This document shows positions 27,656-36,475 of a stretch of DNA of 64,000 nucleotides, piece by piece; the first letter of the stretch is position 1; each line of letters opens with the position of its first letter. The DNA is from Propionispira raffinosivorans DSM 20765. Its GTDB lineage: Bacteria > Bacillota > Negativicutes > Selenomonadales > Selenomonadaceae. The notes beneath the pieces are model-generated. The model searched no databases. It was given only the letters and a program-made list of their open reading frames with translations, and was not told the origin of the DNA. The stretch is taken from positions 127,615-191,614 of the forward strand of contig NZ_KB905844.1 in NCBI RefSeq assembly GCF_000381065.1. The letters run 5' to 3'. Made by a program: the position numbers and the translations under genes.

Positions 27656-27847
27656 ATGGATGGAACAATACGGAAACAGATAGCAATTGGTGCTAAGGTT
27701 CTTGTTGTACAAAAACAAGACCAGCGCTCGGGCAAATTAACAGAAGGTGTGGTGCAGCGACTGCTTACAAATTCTCAAGTGCATCCGCGCGGCATCAAAG
27801 TGATGCTTGAGGGTGGTATCGTTGGTAGAGTACAAAAAATACAATAA
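27656..27847 (+). CDS. ywbE: YwbE-family protein
   Basis: A 63-residue protein matching the YwbE (DUF2196) pattern: 'IAIGAKVLVVQKQDQRSGKLTEGVVQRLLTNS' then 'HPRGIKVMLEGGIVGRVQKI'. The fold suggests a small beta-barrel of the KOW or SH3 type, but the function is unknown. Its own terminator follows directly. Confidence 0.85.
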   Translation: MDGTIRKQIAIGAKVLVVQKQDQRSGKLTEGVVQRLLTNSQVHPRGIKVMLEGGIVGRVQKIQ

Positions 27848-27849
27848 CT

Positions 27850-27892
27850 AAAAATAAACATTCAATTTTACGAATTGGATGTTTTTATTTTT
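27850..27892 (+). terminator. Terminator after ywbE
   Basis: A stem pairing AAAATAAACATTCAATT with AATTGGATGTTTTTATTTT around a TTACG loop, ending in a T-rich run. Confidence 0.7.
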
Positions 27893-27925
27893 ACAGTAGA
27901 GATTTTATAGATAAGGGAGATTAGG

Positions 27926-29032
27926 ATGTGCAATAAATATCACGTTTTATTTAGTTTCATTTCATTTTTGATTGTAATTTTATTTCCATTATATCCGGTT
28001 ATGGCAGCAAAAGACACTACGGCACAATTAGCAGATCTGAAAGTGTTCGTTACGGGTCAGAACCAATTAAAACCTTCTTTTTCTAGTACCCACCGAAGAT
28101 ACAGCCTTTTGGTTCAAAGTGATGTTACAACGGTTATGATTAGAGCAATTACCGCATCAACAGAGGATTATTTGAAAATCAACCATATGAAGGTAGTTTC
28201 GAGTGACTTGTATACAGCAAAACTCCATTCAGGGAAGAATGAATTCGAAATAATGGTTACAAATCCAGCGGGTATAGAAAAAAAATATTCGCTACATATT
28301 GTTCGGGAAAATATACAACCGGTCGTGGATAAATTTTTGAAATATACCTATACGGATATGCAAACTGGGACCACGATGGAATATCGTTTATTTAAACCAG
28401 ATCATTATAGTATGTTGAAATCTTATCCGCTGGTTTTGTTCTTACATGGAAGTGGTGAATGCGGCACAGATAATGAAGCACAATTGATCGCCAATCAAGG
28501 AGCAACAATTTGGGCTAAACCAGAAGAACAAGCGAAAAATCCGTGCTTTGTTTTAGCCCCGCAAGCTCAATATACTTGGAACGACGATCCTGCATTCACG
28601 CCTGCTAATCAGGCAGCTGATCTTGATATGGCGATTAAAGTTTTACAACGGGTTGTTGAAAGTTATCATATTGATAAAAATCGTTTATATGCGACTGGTG
28701 TATCAGATGGTGGATCTGCTGTCTGGCGCCTAAATGAAGCTTATCCATCGTTGTTTGCGGCTATGGTTCCAGTCTGTGGTGAAGGTGATCCAACGCAGGC
28801 TGACAAAATAGTTGGTAAACCAATTTGGGCGTTTCATGCTGAAGCAGATCCTATTGTTTCTGTAGAAGGTTCGCGGGCAATGATTCAGGCTGTACGAGGT
28901 GCTGGTGGGGTACCTTTATATACAGAATATCCGAAAAATACCTATATATATCCAATTGCACATTATTCATGGATATTAGCCTATCAAGATCATAAAATGA
29001 GAAAATGGCTCTTTCAACAAATAAAAAAATAA
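27926..29032 (+). CDS. Secreted esterase/peptidase-like hydrolase with cadherin-like domain
   Basis: A 368-residue exported protein. A signal peptide ('FISFLIVILFPLYPVMAA', cleavage about residue 28) precedes a cadherin-like beta-sandwich (about 33-130; 'LADLKVFVTGQNQLKPSF' to 'NPAGIEKKYSLHIV') and an alpha/beta hydrolase domain. The latter shows 'YPLVLFLHGSGECGTDN', nucleophile Ser260 in 'TGVSDGGS', acid in 'HAEADPIV' and histidine in 'IAHYSWILAY'. The type resembles predicted peptidases or phospholipase/carboxylesterases acting on extracellular polymers; the substrate is unknown. A terminator follows at 29036-29065. Confidence 0.8.
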   Translation: MCNKYHVLFSFISFLIVILFPLYPVMAAKDTTAQLADLKVFVTGQNQLKPSFSSTHRRYSLLVQSDVTTVMIRAITASTEDYLKINHMKVVSSDLYTAKLHSGKNEFEIMVTNPAGIEKKYSLHIVRENIQPVVDKFLKYTYTDMQTGTTMEYRLFKPDHYSMLKSYPLVLFLHGSGECGTDNEAQLIANQGATIWAKPEEQAKNPCFVLAPQAQYTWNDDPAFTPANQAADLDMAIKVLQRVVESYHIDKNRLYATGVSDGGSAVWRLNEAYPSLFAAMVPVCGEGDPTQADKIVGKPIWAFHAEADPIVSVEGSRAMIQAVRGAGGVPLYTEYPKNTYIYPIAHYSWILAYQDHKMRKWLFQQIKK

Positions 29033-29035
29033 GAA

Positions 29036-29065
29036 AAGGCTGTATCCAATGATACGGCTTTTTTT
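29036..29065 (+). terminator. Terminator of the esterase gene
   Basis: Stem GGCTGTATC / GATACGGCT with a CAAT loop and T7 run, directly after the stop codon. Confidence 0.75.
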
Positions 29066-29155
29066 CAGCTAACAGGAGTTTTCACATTAAACGGGAATAA
29101 AGAATACTAGATATAATGATGTTTTTACCATGAACTTAGCAGGGAGGAACTGTAA

Positions 29156-32100
29156 ATGATGCCCTTTGATTTTACGGATTTTTATGTAGTAGTTGCTTTG
29201 GTAATAGTAGCGATTTCCTTGCTTTTACTTTGGACACGTTCACTCAATAAAGCGGTACAGAGCCGGACTGCCGAATTACAGCAGTTAGAAAATATACAAG
29301 GTGCACGTGCCGAACGATTTCGTCTTTATTCTTGTCTTTTAGGTGAAATTATTCAGCTTGAATCGATTGATAATAGCGATACATTCACTCTGATTCGGGA
29401 AATTACACAATTGATTGGAGAAACTTTAGGGATTGAAAGAGTTTCAGTTTGGCAATATCAAGATAGTGGTATACGTTTAGAATGTGCTGATTTTTTTGAA
29501 ACAGAACAGAGAAAACACGATCCGCTGGCAATCTTTTCAGAAGATTTTTTTGCTGTTGTACGTGAATTACTGCAAAATAATCGCTATATTGCAGTGGATG
29601 ATGTATTGACGGATTCTCGTATAGAAAAATATAAAGAAATTTATTTAGTCCCTCGTGGCATAACCTCTATTTTTATTTGCAATATTCTTTCTGGTGGACG
29701 AAAGTTAGGTGTTATTTGTCTGGCTCGTCAATATCAGCCTTATGTCTGGTCGGATGAAAAAATAAATTTTACGTTTCAGGTTGCAGATCATATTGGTTTA
29801 GCTATAGGCAACCAAGAACGGCTTAATCTCTTGCGGGCTTTGAAAAAAAATGAAGAAATTTTATTACGGGCACAGGCGGTATCGAAGACAGGGCATTTAT
29901 ATCTTAAATTTGAAACAGAAAATATTATTGGATCTGCGGAAGTTTACCAGATTTTTGGCATAATAGATTCAGCATTGCTGACCCCAGAAATCTTATTGGA
30001 ACAAGTTCATCCAGCGGACCGGAGACAGGTCGAACAAACTTGGCAGCGGGCAAGACAAGAAGAACAGGCTGTTTATACCAATCGTTATAGACTTTTAATT
30101 GATAGCCAAATCAAATGGGTTGAGGAGCGTGCCGAAGTCGAATATAATTTGATGGGACAGGCAGTCGATGTTCTAATTATTGTGCAAGATATTACCACAA
30201 AAGTAAAAACGGCACAGGAGTTGGAACATCATCGGCAAAATCTTGAAAAAATGATTGATATCCGGACGCAGGAATTGGAATCAGCAAAAATAGCTGCAGA
30301 AAAAGCTAATGCAGTCAAGTCCATGTTTTTGGCAAATATGAGCCATGAAATTCGTACACCGATGAATGCTATTATTGGTTTGGCTTATTTGGCGCTTAAG
30401 ACAGATCTTACCGTGAAACAACGTGATTATCTTGATAAAATTCATCGTGCCGGTAATTCTCTATTACAAATTATCAACGATATTTTGGATTTTTCCAAGA
30501 TGGAAGCACAGAATTTGCCTTTAGAAAAAATTGATTTTTTTCTTGATGATGTCATACGAGGTGTCGTGGATGTTACCAGTGCAAAAGCTTACGATAAAGG
30601 GCTGGAATTTCTTTACTATATTCCGCCAGATTTACCAGTTAGCTTAATAGGTGATCCACTGCGCTTAGGACAAGTAATTACAAATCTGGTAAACAATGCT
30701 TTGAAGTTTACGGCAAAAGGTGAAGTTGCAATCTGTGTCAAACAAATGCAGGAAACAGATACTAGGATTCAACTGCAATTTACCGTTCGTGATACAGGGA
30801 TTGGGTTGTCATCGCAGGAAGTAGACAAGTTATTTCAGCCGTTTATCCAAGCGGATGGTTCCACTACACGTAAATATGGTGGAACAGGTCTTGGACTTTC
30901 TATCGTAAAACAACTCGTAGAACGCATGGAAGGCGACATACGAGTAATGAGTATACCTGATGTTGGGAGCAGCTTTATTTTTACAGCTTGGTTTGGCATT
31001 TCTGAGATTAAGCAAAAACAACAAAATCGTTTGCCAAAAGAGCTTAACCATTTACGTATTTTAGTAGTCGATGATAATCCCACCGCAAGAGATATCTTAT
31101 TTGAATATTTGACAGCAATGGCATTTTGTGTAGATACTGCTGCGAGTGGTGAAGAGGCTATTCAGCTCGTAGAAAATTTAAACGTCAAACCATATGGGGT
31201 TATTTTTATGGATTGGCAGATGCCCGGTGCTGATGGACTTCAGACGGCACAATCTATCAAGCTAAAAGTCAATAAAGGGATACCGCCGCCGATTGTAATG
31301 GTTACAGCATATGATCGAGAGGAATTGCGTGAAAAAGCAGCTCAGGCAGGGCTGGCAGGTGTTTTAATTAAGCCAGTTAGTCCTTCTATGCTGCTGAATA
31401 CATTACTACAATTATTTTCAGCGAATAAAGATGGAAGCAGTCGACACAAACAACAAGAACAATCTTATGGTTTATGGGGGATGAAGGTTCTCCTAGCCGA
31501 AGATAATGTGATTAATCAACAAATTGCTATCGAATTAATGGAAAGTCAGGGGGTTCTTGTCGATGTAGCAGAAAATGGGAAAGAAGCCGTTGATAAGGTT
31601 TTGCATGAACATAAGTTATATGATGTTGTACTTTTGGATTTACAAATGCCAGTTATGGATGGTTTTGAGGCGGCATGTGAAATTCGTAAAGTTGATCAAA
31701 AACTACCGCTTTTAGCATTCACTGCACATGCAATGTCCGATCAGCGGGATCGCTGTTTGGCTATGGGGATGAATGGACATATTACAAAACCAATTGACCC
31801 ACAGGTATTGTTTGCGACATTAAACATATGGAAAAATCATCATGCTATTCCTCCTATCAATACAGATTTCAGTTTACAAATTCCAGAAAAAAAACATATT
31901 CGAAATTTTGGAAAAGCTGTCCTTCAAGGAATTGACATAGCGGACGGTTTGCAGCGTGTATCCTATAACGAGGCTTTGTATCAACGGATTCTTAGGCAAT
32001 TTATGAATGGTTATCGTACGGTGGACAAGCAGCTTTTCGATGCTTGGGGCAATGGGGAAACTGACCTGGTTATCAGCCTTGCCCATACATTAAAAGGGAT

Positions 32101-32518
32101 TGCTGGTAATATAGGTGCGGTGGCTCTGCAAAACACAGCAAGTCTAATTGAAAAAGGCCTAATACATCCTGATGTGCAAATTGAAACGATACAAAATCTT
32201 TTAGACCAATTTTCTAAAAACTTAGACGAAGTCATACAGAGTATAGACACTTATTTGAAAAGTCAACTAACAGTTAAAGCAGTACCAGCGACAATGGTAC
32301 TATCTATTCAAGAATGCCATGAAAAGTTACGGACTTTTTTGCTAGATGCCGATAGTGAAGCGATTGCTTTTTTTGCTTCTGTTAAAGGAATATTCTTGGA
32401 AGAGCATAATCGTGATTTAGTTAAATCACTTGATAAAGCACTGAATATGTTTGATTTTGATGCGGCACTCAATTTATTAAAAATTTTTGAGGCAAAAGGT
32501 GAAGATGATGAAAAATGA
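29156..32518 (+). CDS. Hybrid sensor histidine kinase: TM-GAF-PAS-HisKA-HATPase-REC-REC-Hpt
   Basis: A 1120-residue multi-domain phosphorelay kinase. One N-terminal membrane helix (about residues 8-27) is followed by a GAF domain (60-215), a PAS domain (240-345), the dimerisation domain with phospho-His397 in '[15 protein letters not shown]', an ATPase domain ('[20 protein letters not shown]', '[12 protein letters not shown]'), two receiver domains (Asp686 in '[10 protein letters not shown]'; Asp828 in '[11 protein letters not shown]') and an Hpt domain with His977 in '[13 protein letters not shown]'. GGGAGG precedes the ATG. It overlaps the next gene, a REC-HD-GYP protein that is its likely output partner. 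The signal is unknown. Confidence 0.92.
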   Translation: MMPFDFTDFYVVVALVIVAISLLLLWTRSLNKAVQSRTAELQQLENIQGARAERFRLYSCLLGEIIQLESIDNSDTFTLIREITQLIGETLGIERVSVWQYQDSGIRLECADFFETEQRKHDPLAIFSEDFFAVVRELLQNNRYIAVDDVLTDSRIEKYKEIYLVPRGITSIFICNILSGGRKLGVICLARQYQPYVWSDEKINFTFQVADHIGLAIGNQERLNLLRALKKNEEILLRAQAVSKTGHLYLKFETENIIGSAEVYQIFGIIDSALLTPEILLEQVHPADRRQVEQTWQRARQEEQAVYTNRYRLLIDSQIKWVEERAEVEYNLMGQAVDVLIIVQDITTKVKTAQELEHHRQNLEKMIDIRTQELESAKIAAEKANAVKSMFLANMSHEIRTPMNAIIGLAYLALKTDLTVKQRDYLDKIHRAGNSLLQIINDILDFSKMEAQNLPLEKIDFFLDDVIRGVVDVTSAKAYDKGLEFLYYIPPDLPVSLIGDPLRLGQVITNLVNNALKFTAKGEVAICVKQMQETDTRIQLQFTVRDTGIGLSSQEVDKLFQPFIQADGSTTRKYGGTGLGLSIVKQLVERMEGDIRVMSIPDVGSSFIFTAWFGISEIKQKQQNRLPKELNHLRILVVDDNPTARDILFEYLTAMAFCVDTAASGEEAIQLVENLNVKPYGVIFMDWQMPGADGLQTAQSIKLKVNKGIPPPIVMVTAYDREELREKAAQAGLAGVLIKPVSPSMLLNTLLQLFSANKDGSSRHKQQEQSYGLWGMKVLLAEDNVINQQIAIELMESQGVLVDVAENGKEAVDKVLHEHKLYDVVLLDLQMPVMDGFEAACEIRKVDQKLPLLAFTAHAMSDQRDRCLAMGMNGHITKPIDPQVLFATLNIWKNHHAIPPINTDFSLQIPEKKHIRNFGKAVLQGIDIADGLQRVSYNEALYQRILRQFMNGYRTVDKQLFDAWGNGETDLVISLAHTLKGIAGNIGAVALQNTASLIEKGLIHPDVQIETIQNLLDQFSKNLDEVIQSIDTYLKSQLTVKAVPATMVLSIQECHEKLRTFLLDADSEAIAFFASVKGIFLEEHNRDLVKSLDKALNMFDFDAALNLLKIFEAKGEDDEK

Positions 32519-33593
32519 TGAAAAACCAGTTATTTTAGTTGTGGATGATACACCCTTAAATTTAGCAATTGTTAGTGATTTACTGCGAAACATCTACAAA
32601 GTAAAAGTTGCAATTAATGGAGAAAGAGCTCTATCCGTTGCAATGATCGATCCACCTGATTTAATTTTATTAGATGTAATGATGCCTGTTTTGGATGGAT
32701 ATGAAACATGTCGGCGCTTAAAAAAGGATGAAAACTTAAAAGATATACCAATTATTTTTTTGACAGCCAAAAATACGGTAAATGATGAAGAAAAAGGCTT
32801 TTCATTAGGAGCCGTTGATTACATTTTCAAGCCAATCAGTCCCCCTATTTTATTAGCTCGAATTAAAACACACTTAATGTTGAAACAAGCTAGAGATTTT
32901 CTTATTGACAAAAATATTTATTTGCAAGCTGAAATCGCAAGACGGGTCACTGAAATCAATATGATACAGGAAGTAAGTATTGCAGCGATGGCCTCATTGG
33001 CGGAAACTCGTGATAATGAAACCGGTGGACATATCAGGCGAACGCAATATTATATTAATGAATTGGCTTTAGATATGCGTCAACATGAGCTGTTAAAAGA
33101 CGTGCTTTCAATGGAAAACATCCAATTGCTCGTAAAATCTGCGCCGCTGCATGATATTGGAAAAATTGGCATACCAGATTATATATTACTTAAACCTGGT
33201 AAATTGACCGTTGAAGAATTTGAAATCATGAAAACACATACTACGTTGGGACGAAATGCAATTATTCGCGCGGAAGAAATGCAAGAACAGCCTGATACAT
33301 TTTTACGCTTTGCTAAAGAAATTGCCTATTCCCATCATGAAAAATGGAATGGCAGTGGTTATCCACAAGGGCTAGCCGGCGAAGCAATACCGATATCAGG
33401 CCGTCTGATGGCGGTGGCAGATGTGTATGATGCTTTGATTAGTAAGCGGGTCTATAAGGAGGCAATGCCTCATGCTGCCGCTGTGGAGCTAATTTACAAA
33501 GATATGGGCACGCATTTTGATCCTACAGTCGTAGAATCTTTTTTGCGGATAGAAAAACGGTTTTTAGAAATTAGTGATCAATATGCCGATTAA
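32505..33593 (+). CDS. Response regulator with HD-GYP cyclic-di-GMP phosphodiesterase domain
   Basis: A 362-residue protein. An N-terminal receiver domain has its phospho-acceptor at about Asp57 ('[12 protein letters not shown]'), followed by an HD-GYP domain with '[12 protein letters not shown]', '[17 protein letters not shown]', 'HTTLG' and '[11 protein letters not shown]', so the metal site and GYP signature look intact. It should hydrolyse cyclic di-GMP upon phosphorylation. Two adjacent ATG codons (32505, 32508) lie after AGGTG and overlap the kinase stop by 14 or 11 bases, indicating coupled translation. A bidirectional terminator follows. Confidence 0.92.
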   Translation: MMKNDEKPVILVVDDTPLNLAIVSDLLRNIYKVKVAINGERALSVAMIDPPDLILLDVMMPVLDGYETCRRLKKDENLKDIPIIFLTAKNTVNDEEKGFSLGAVDYIFKPISPPILLARIKTHLMLKQARDFLIDKNIYLQAEIARRVTEINMIQEVSIAAMASLAETRDNETGGHIRRTQYYINELALDMRQHELLKDVLSMENIQLLVKSAPLHDIGKIGIPDYILLKPGKLTVEEFEIMKTHTTLGRNAIIRAEEMQEQPDTFLRFAKEIAYSHHEKWNGSGYPQGLAGEAIPISGRLMAVADVYDALISKRVYKEAMPHAAAVELIYKDMGTHFDPTVVESFLRIEKRFLEISDQYAD

Positions 33594-33623
33594 GCACTAT
33601 GCTATAATAAATGAAGGCACACT

Positions 33624-33670
33624 AAAAAACAGCTTTTCATGCATACATAAAACATGAGAAGCTGTTTTTT
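33624..33670. terminator. Bidirectional terminator between HD-GYP and GNAT genes
   Basis: An 18-bp stem AAAAAACAGCTTTTCATG / CATGAGAAGCTGTTTTTT with one mismatch, serving both convergent genes. Confidence 0.8.
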
Positions 33671-33677
33671 TATAGAA

Positions 33678-34106
33678 TTAATATTCTTTGCGGAAACCGC
33701 GTACATCATTGATAAAGCCTACACTTTTGTAAAATTCATGGGCTGCCATTCGAAAGGCTGCAGATACCAAAATGGCACAAGCAGCATGATTTTTTTTAGC
33801 AAATTCATCCAATTTAAGAAATAAATTACTACCAATACCCATTCTTTGTGAATTTTTTTTTACGACAATGGAGTCAATAAATAAAATAGGATTGCCGCTG
33901 CGAGCAAGTGAATCCATAATGAATCCACAAACAGAACCAATTATTTCATTATTTTCTTTAGCTATTAAAAGTAAATAGCTGGGATTTTCATCCATTTTCT
34001 TATAAACTTCAGATGCTTTATCAAGTGAATTTTCGAAAGGCGTCAATTCTTTATATAATTCTAATAATTGAGGAATGTCTTGGTTATTTAATTTTTCAAT
34101 GATCAT
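33678..34106 (-). CDS. GNAT-family N-acetyltransferase
   Basis: A 142-residue acetyltransferase. The acetyl-CoA-binding motif A appears as 'VKKNSQRMGIGSNLFLKLDEFAKK' and the C-terminal motif B as 'AHEFYKSVGFI'. The length is normal. ATG 34106 is chosen because AAGAAGG lies seven bases upstream; a TTG two codons earlier is the alternative. The acceptor substrate is unknown. It stands alone. Confidence 0.85.
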   Translation of the reverse strand: MIIEKLNNQDIPQLLELYKELTPFENSLDKASEVYKKMDENPSYLLLIAKENNEIIGSVCGFIMDSLARSGNPILFIDSIVVKKNSQRMGIGSNLFLKLDEFAKKNHAACAILVSAAFRMAAHEFYKSVGFINDVRGFRKEY

Positions 34107-34323
34107 CGTCAAACCTTCTTTATAAAGTATAGTTTAGCCAAGCAAAATTTAAAGTTTCATAGTTTAGGCTGGATAAAAACTTTGTACAGTGATACAATGA
34201 ATACCTTATAAAATTATTCGTTGCTTATATAATAGAGTATATAAGCAAGAAAAACAAGAAAAACGTGAATTATATAAAAATAATTTTTACAGACTGCATA
34301 ATAAGAAAAAGAAGGGTATTTGT

Positions 34324-34536
34324 ATGGATATTCAATCAGGAATTTACAGGCATTACAAAGGTAAGGAATATAGGGTTCTATTTATAGCCAAACATAGTGA
34401 AACAGTAGAGGAAATGGTTGTGTATCAGGCATTATATGGGGAGTGTGGGTATTGGGTACGACCCAAAAAAATGTTTATGGAATCAGTGAATGTTGGCGGG
34501 CAGCTTATGCCACGCTTTCAGTATATAAAAGCATAA
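34324..34536 (+). CDS. DUF1653 family protein
   Basis: A 70-residue protein of the DUF1653 family: 'SGIYRHYKGKEYRVLFIAKHSETVEEMVVYQALYG' and 'WVRPKKMFMESVNVGGQLMPRFQYI' match its usual pattern. Function is unknown. AAGAAGGG precedes the ATG. It runs convergent to the nitroreductase gene. Confidence 0.85.
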   Translation: MDIQSGIYRHYKGKEYRVLFIAKHSETVEEMVVYQALYGECGYWVRPKKMFMESVNVGGQLMPRFQYIKA

Positions 34537-34539
34537 ATA

Positions 34540-35073
34540 TTATAACCAATTTATAATATTTTTTGATAATTCTCTTCTTTGGGATTTCAATTCTTGTTTT
34601 TTCGGATGTCCAACAGCGATAAGGGCAAGTAAATCAAATTCGGCAGCAATATGCAGAAATTCTTTTACTTTCACTTCCTGCGTTATGATTTCACTGACCC
34701 AGCAAGTTCCAAGACCAATTTCATGAGCTGCAAGCATCATGTTTTGTACAGCTGCACCGATTGCCTGCATATGTTTACTATAAGCCTTATCGGTACTGTT
34801 TTCAGGATTTTTCAAGACAGTGCTGTCGAAAAAAACAGCAATCAAGCAGGGTGCATGTTTAAGCCAAAGGTCACAACTGGTTAATGCTGCTAGTTTATGG
34901 ATCAGCTCTGTATTATTCGCTATTACGGAAAACCTCCAAGGCTGCAAGTTTTTGCCGGAAGGGGCCCAGCTTGCAGCTGTCAGTATTTTTGCAACATCAC
35001 TCAACTTCACTTTTTCCAAAGTATACGAGCGAATACTTCTTCGATTCAATATAGCAGCCATTATTGGACTCAT
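34540..35073 (-). CDS. Nitroreductase family protein
   Basis: A 177-residue flavoprotein of the nitroreductase family: 'NRRSIRSYTLEKV' near the start binds the FMN phosphate, 'AASWAPSGKNLQPWRF' and 'AIGAAVQNMMLAAHEIGLGTCW' are further family blocks, and 'ALIAVGHPKKQE' closes the fold. It is a probable NAD(P)H-dependent oxidoreductase of unknown substrate. Of two close ATG codons, 35073 has GGAGG at the better distance of eight bases. The stop is four bases from the convergent DUF1653 gene. Confidence 0.88.
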   Translation of the reverse strand: MSPIMAAILNRRSIRSYTLEKVKLSDVAKILTAASWAPSGKNLQPWRFSVIANNTELIHKLAALTSCDLWLKHAPCLIAVFFDSTVLKNPENSTDKAYSKHMQAIGAAVQNMMLAAHEIGLGTCWVSEIITQEVKVKEFLHIAAEFDLLALIAVGHPKKQELKSQRRELSKNIINWL

Positions 35074-35103
35074 ATTCATTACCTCCCTTTAAATCGGATG
35101 ATA

Positions 35104-36084
35104 TTAAAACATTTTATTTAGGGCATTATTTTTAAACATATTGCCTTGCTCAATGTAGCGGCGTACCATTTTTTCGGATTTATGGCGTGTCTGCTGCATG
35201 ATGGAACGTTCATCAACATCATGCTGAGCTGCGCTGGTTGCAAAACCACGTCGTAAGCTGTGTCCGGAAAAGTCAGCAGCATTTAAACCGGCCAGGCCAA
35301 TATATTTTTTTACGATGAGTGCGACAGACTGATTCGTTAAACGCTGATTGCGTAGTTGTTTATTCTTAGTTAAAGGACGAAAGAGCGGACCTGATTTTAA
35401 TTGAGAAAATTCAAGCCAGTATTTTAAAGAAGCTACGGCACAGAGCGTAGGGGAGGTGCTATAGGGGATTGCAACATACTGCCCTTGCCCTTCCTGATCT
35501 CCTTTAGATTTTGCAAGTAAAATGATGACTCCTTCATTGGTGAAGGTTAAATCTTCAATATCGATACCGACAAGTTCTGAACGACGAAAGGCTCCCATAA
35601 AGCCAGTCAATAAAAGAGCTTTATCGCGAATACCAGCGATATCGGTTGTATCAAAAAAAGCAACCATATTTTCTAGATCTTCCATTAGAACTGGTGATTT
35701 ACCACGCTGCATAGTTCCTTTTTCTCGCTTTATAGCATCAAGAGCATTGCGGACAAGTCCGCTGCGACAAGGATTATTATCAAGATAACTGGCGGCTTTA
35801 TGATTTTCAGAAATAGCACTTAAACGACGGGATACAGTATTTGCTTTGGCATTATCGGCTAAATCGTTAATGTAATTGACGATGGTTTCAGGCTCTGCTG
35901 GCAAAGCCTGTAATTTGGCATGGGCACACCAGTCATAGAAGTCAAGCCAGTCCGATTCATAAGCACGTAACGTATTATCCGCTTTCGATTTTTGTAAACG
36001 TTTTTTACTCTTTAGCGAAAGTTTACTATTATTTTCAATCAAATTATTTTTACGTAAAAGAAATTTTTTATCATCCTTATTCAT
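35104..36084 (-). CDS. Solitary tyrosine recombinase (Xer/integrase type)
   Basis: A 326-residue site-specific recombinase with all catalytic residues visible: Arg168 in 'FRRSEL', a lysine near 192-194, His275 and Arg278 in 'GHSLRRGF', His301 in 'TRHKSEK' and nucleophile Tyr310. The N-terminal SAM-like core-binding domain (about 35-120) is present ('TLRAYESDWLDFYDWC'). Length and make-up are closer to Xer-type resolvases than to phage integrases with an arm-binding domain. The start at 36084 follows AAGGAG. No phage genes adjoin; a 31-bp dif-like site lies 60-90 bases upstream. Confidence 0.88.
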   Translation of the reverse strand: MNKDDKKFLLRKNNLIENNSKLSLKSKKRLQKSKADNTLRAYESDWLDFYDWCAHAKLQALPAEPETIVNYINDLADNAKANTVSRRLSAISENHKAASYLDNNPCRSGLVRNALDAIKREKGTMQRGKSPVLMEDLENMVAFFDTTDIAGIRDKALLLTGFMGAFRRSELVGIDIEDLTFTNEGVIILLAKSKGDQEGQGQYVAIPYSTSPTLCAVASLKYWLEFSQLKSGPLFRPLTKNKQLRNQRLTNQSVALIVKKYIGLAGLNAADFSGHSLRRGFATSAAQHDVDERSIMQQTRHKSEKMVRRYIEQGNMFKNNALNKMF

Positions 36085-36143
36085 GCAAAATGGGCTCCTT
36101 AAATTCGTAATCAAATTTGTCTTAATTTTATAATCTCGGCATT

Positions 36144-36174
36144 AACTAGTGATAACTATAAATTATCGTTAGTT
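36144..36174. other. dif-like recombination site candidate
   Basis: Two 12-base arms, AACTAGTGATAA and TTATCGTTAGTT, match as inverted repeats at 10 of 12 positions and flank the 7-base spacer CTATAAA. The inner ends read ATAA and TTAT, as in Xer dif sites. It lies immediately upstream of the tyrosine recombinase gene and may be its crossover or binding site. Confidence 0.5.
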
Positions 36175-36298
36175 ATAAATAAGCATTTATTAAATTAATT
36201 ATAATCTGATTATATTCATTTTCATCGTACTTGTAAACACCATGCTATTTATCATAATTAAATGCTTATTTTCTTCTTGCCCATTTTGTTCATAAAAG

Positions 36299-36307
36299 TG
36301 CTATAAT
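36299..36307 (+). promoter_or_regulatory. Extended -10 promoter of a candidate small RNA
   Basis: TGCTATAAT is a perfect extended -10 element (TGnTATAAT). A weak TTGCCC lies 19 bases upstream of the -10. No gene follows on the plus strand, so the transcript would be the structured unit 36314-36453. Confidence 0.55.
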
Positions 36308-36313
36308 ATAAGA

Positions 36314-36453
36314 TATTGATTCATTGAATATTGTCTTTTTTATCTCTACGATTGAGCCGTAGAGATTCTTTTTTGATCGAAGACAAACATTCACTGTTTC
36401 AGTAAAGTGAGGCTCCATGATGGATAGGTTTTTCATCATGGAGCCTCTTTTTT
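36314..36453 (+). ncRNA. Candidate stand-alone structured small RNA
   Basis: About 140 bases from the extended -10 promoter to a terminator T-run, lying between the recombinase and fabV genes, both on the opposite strand. An outer stem pairs GAATATTGTCTT (36326-36337) with AAGACAAACATTC (36380-36392); inside it ATCTCTACG (36342-36350) pairs perfectly with CGTAGAGAT. A 14-bp terminator hairpin follows. It contains no convincing reading frame and I do not recognise the family. Confidence 0.55.
36409..36453 (+). terminator. Strong plus-strand terminator
   Basis: A perfect 14-bp stem GAGGCTCCATGATG / CATCATGGAGCCTC, 11-base loop and T6. On the minus strand the U-run is missing, so it terminates plus-strand transcription although no plus-strand protein gene lies upstream. 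Confidence 0.85.
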
Positions 36454-36475
36454 ATCTACTACTTATCACGTAACT

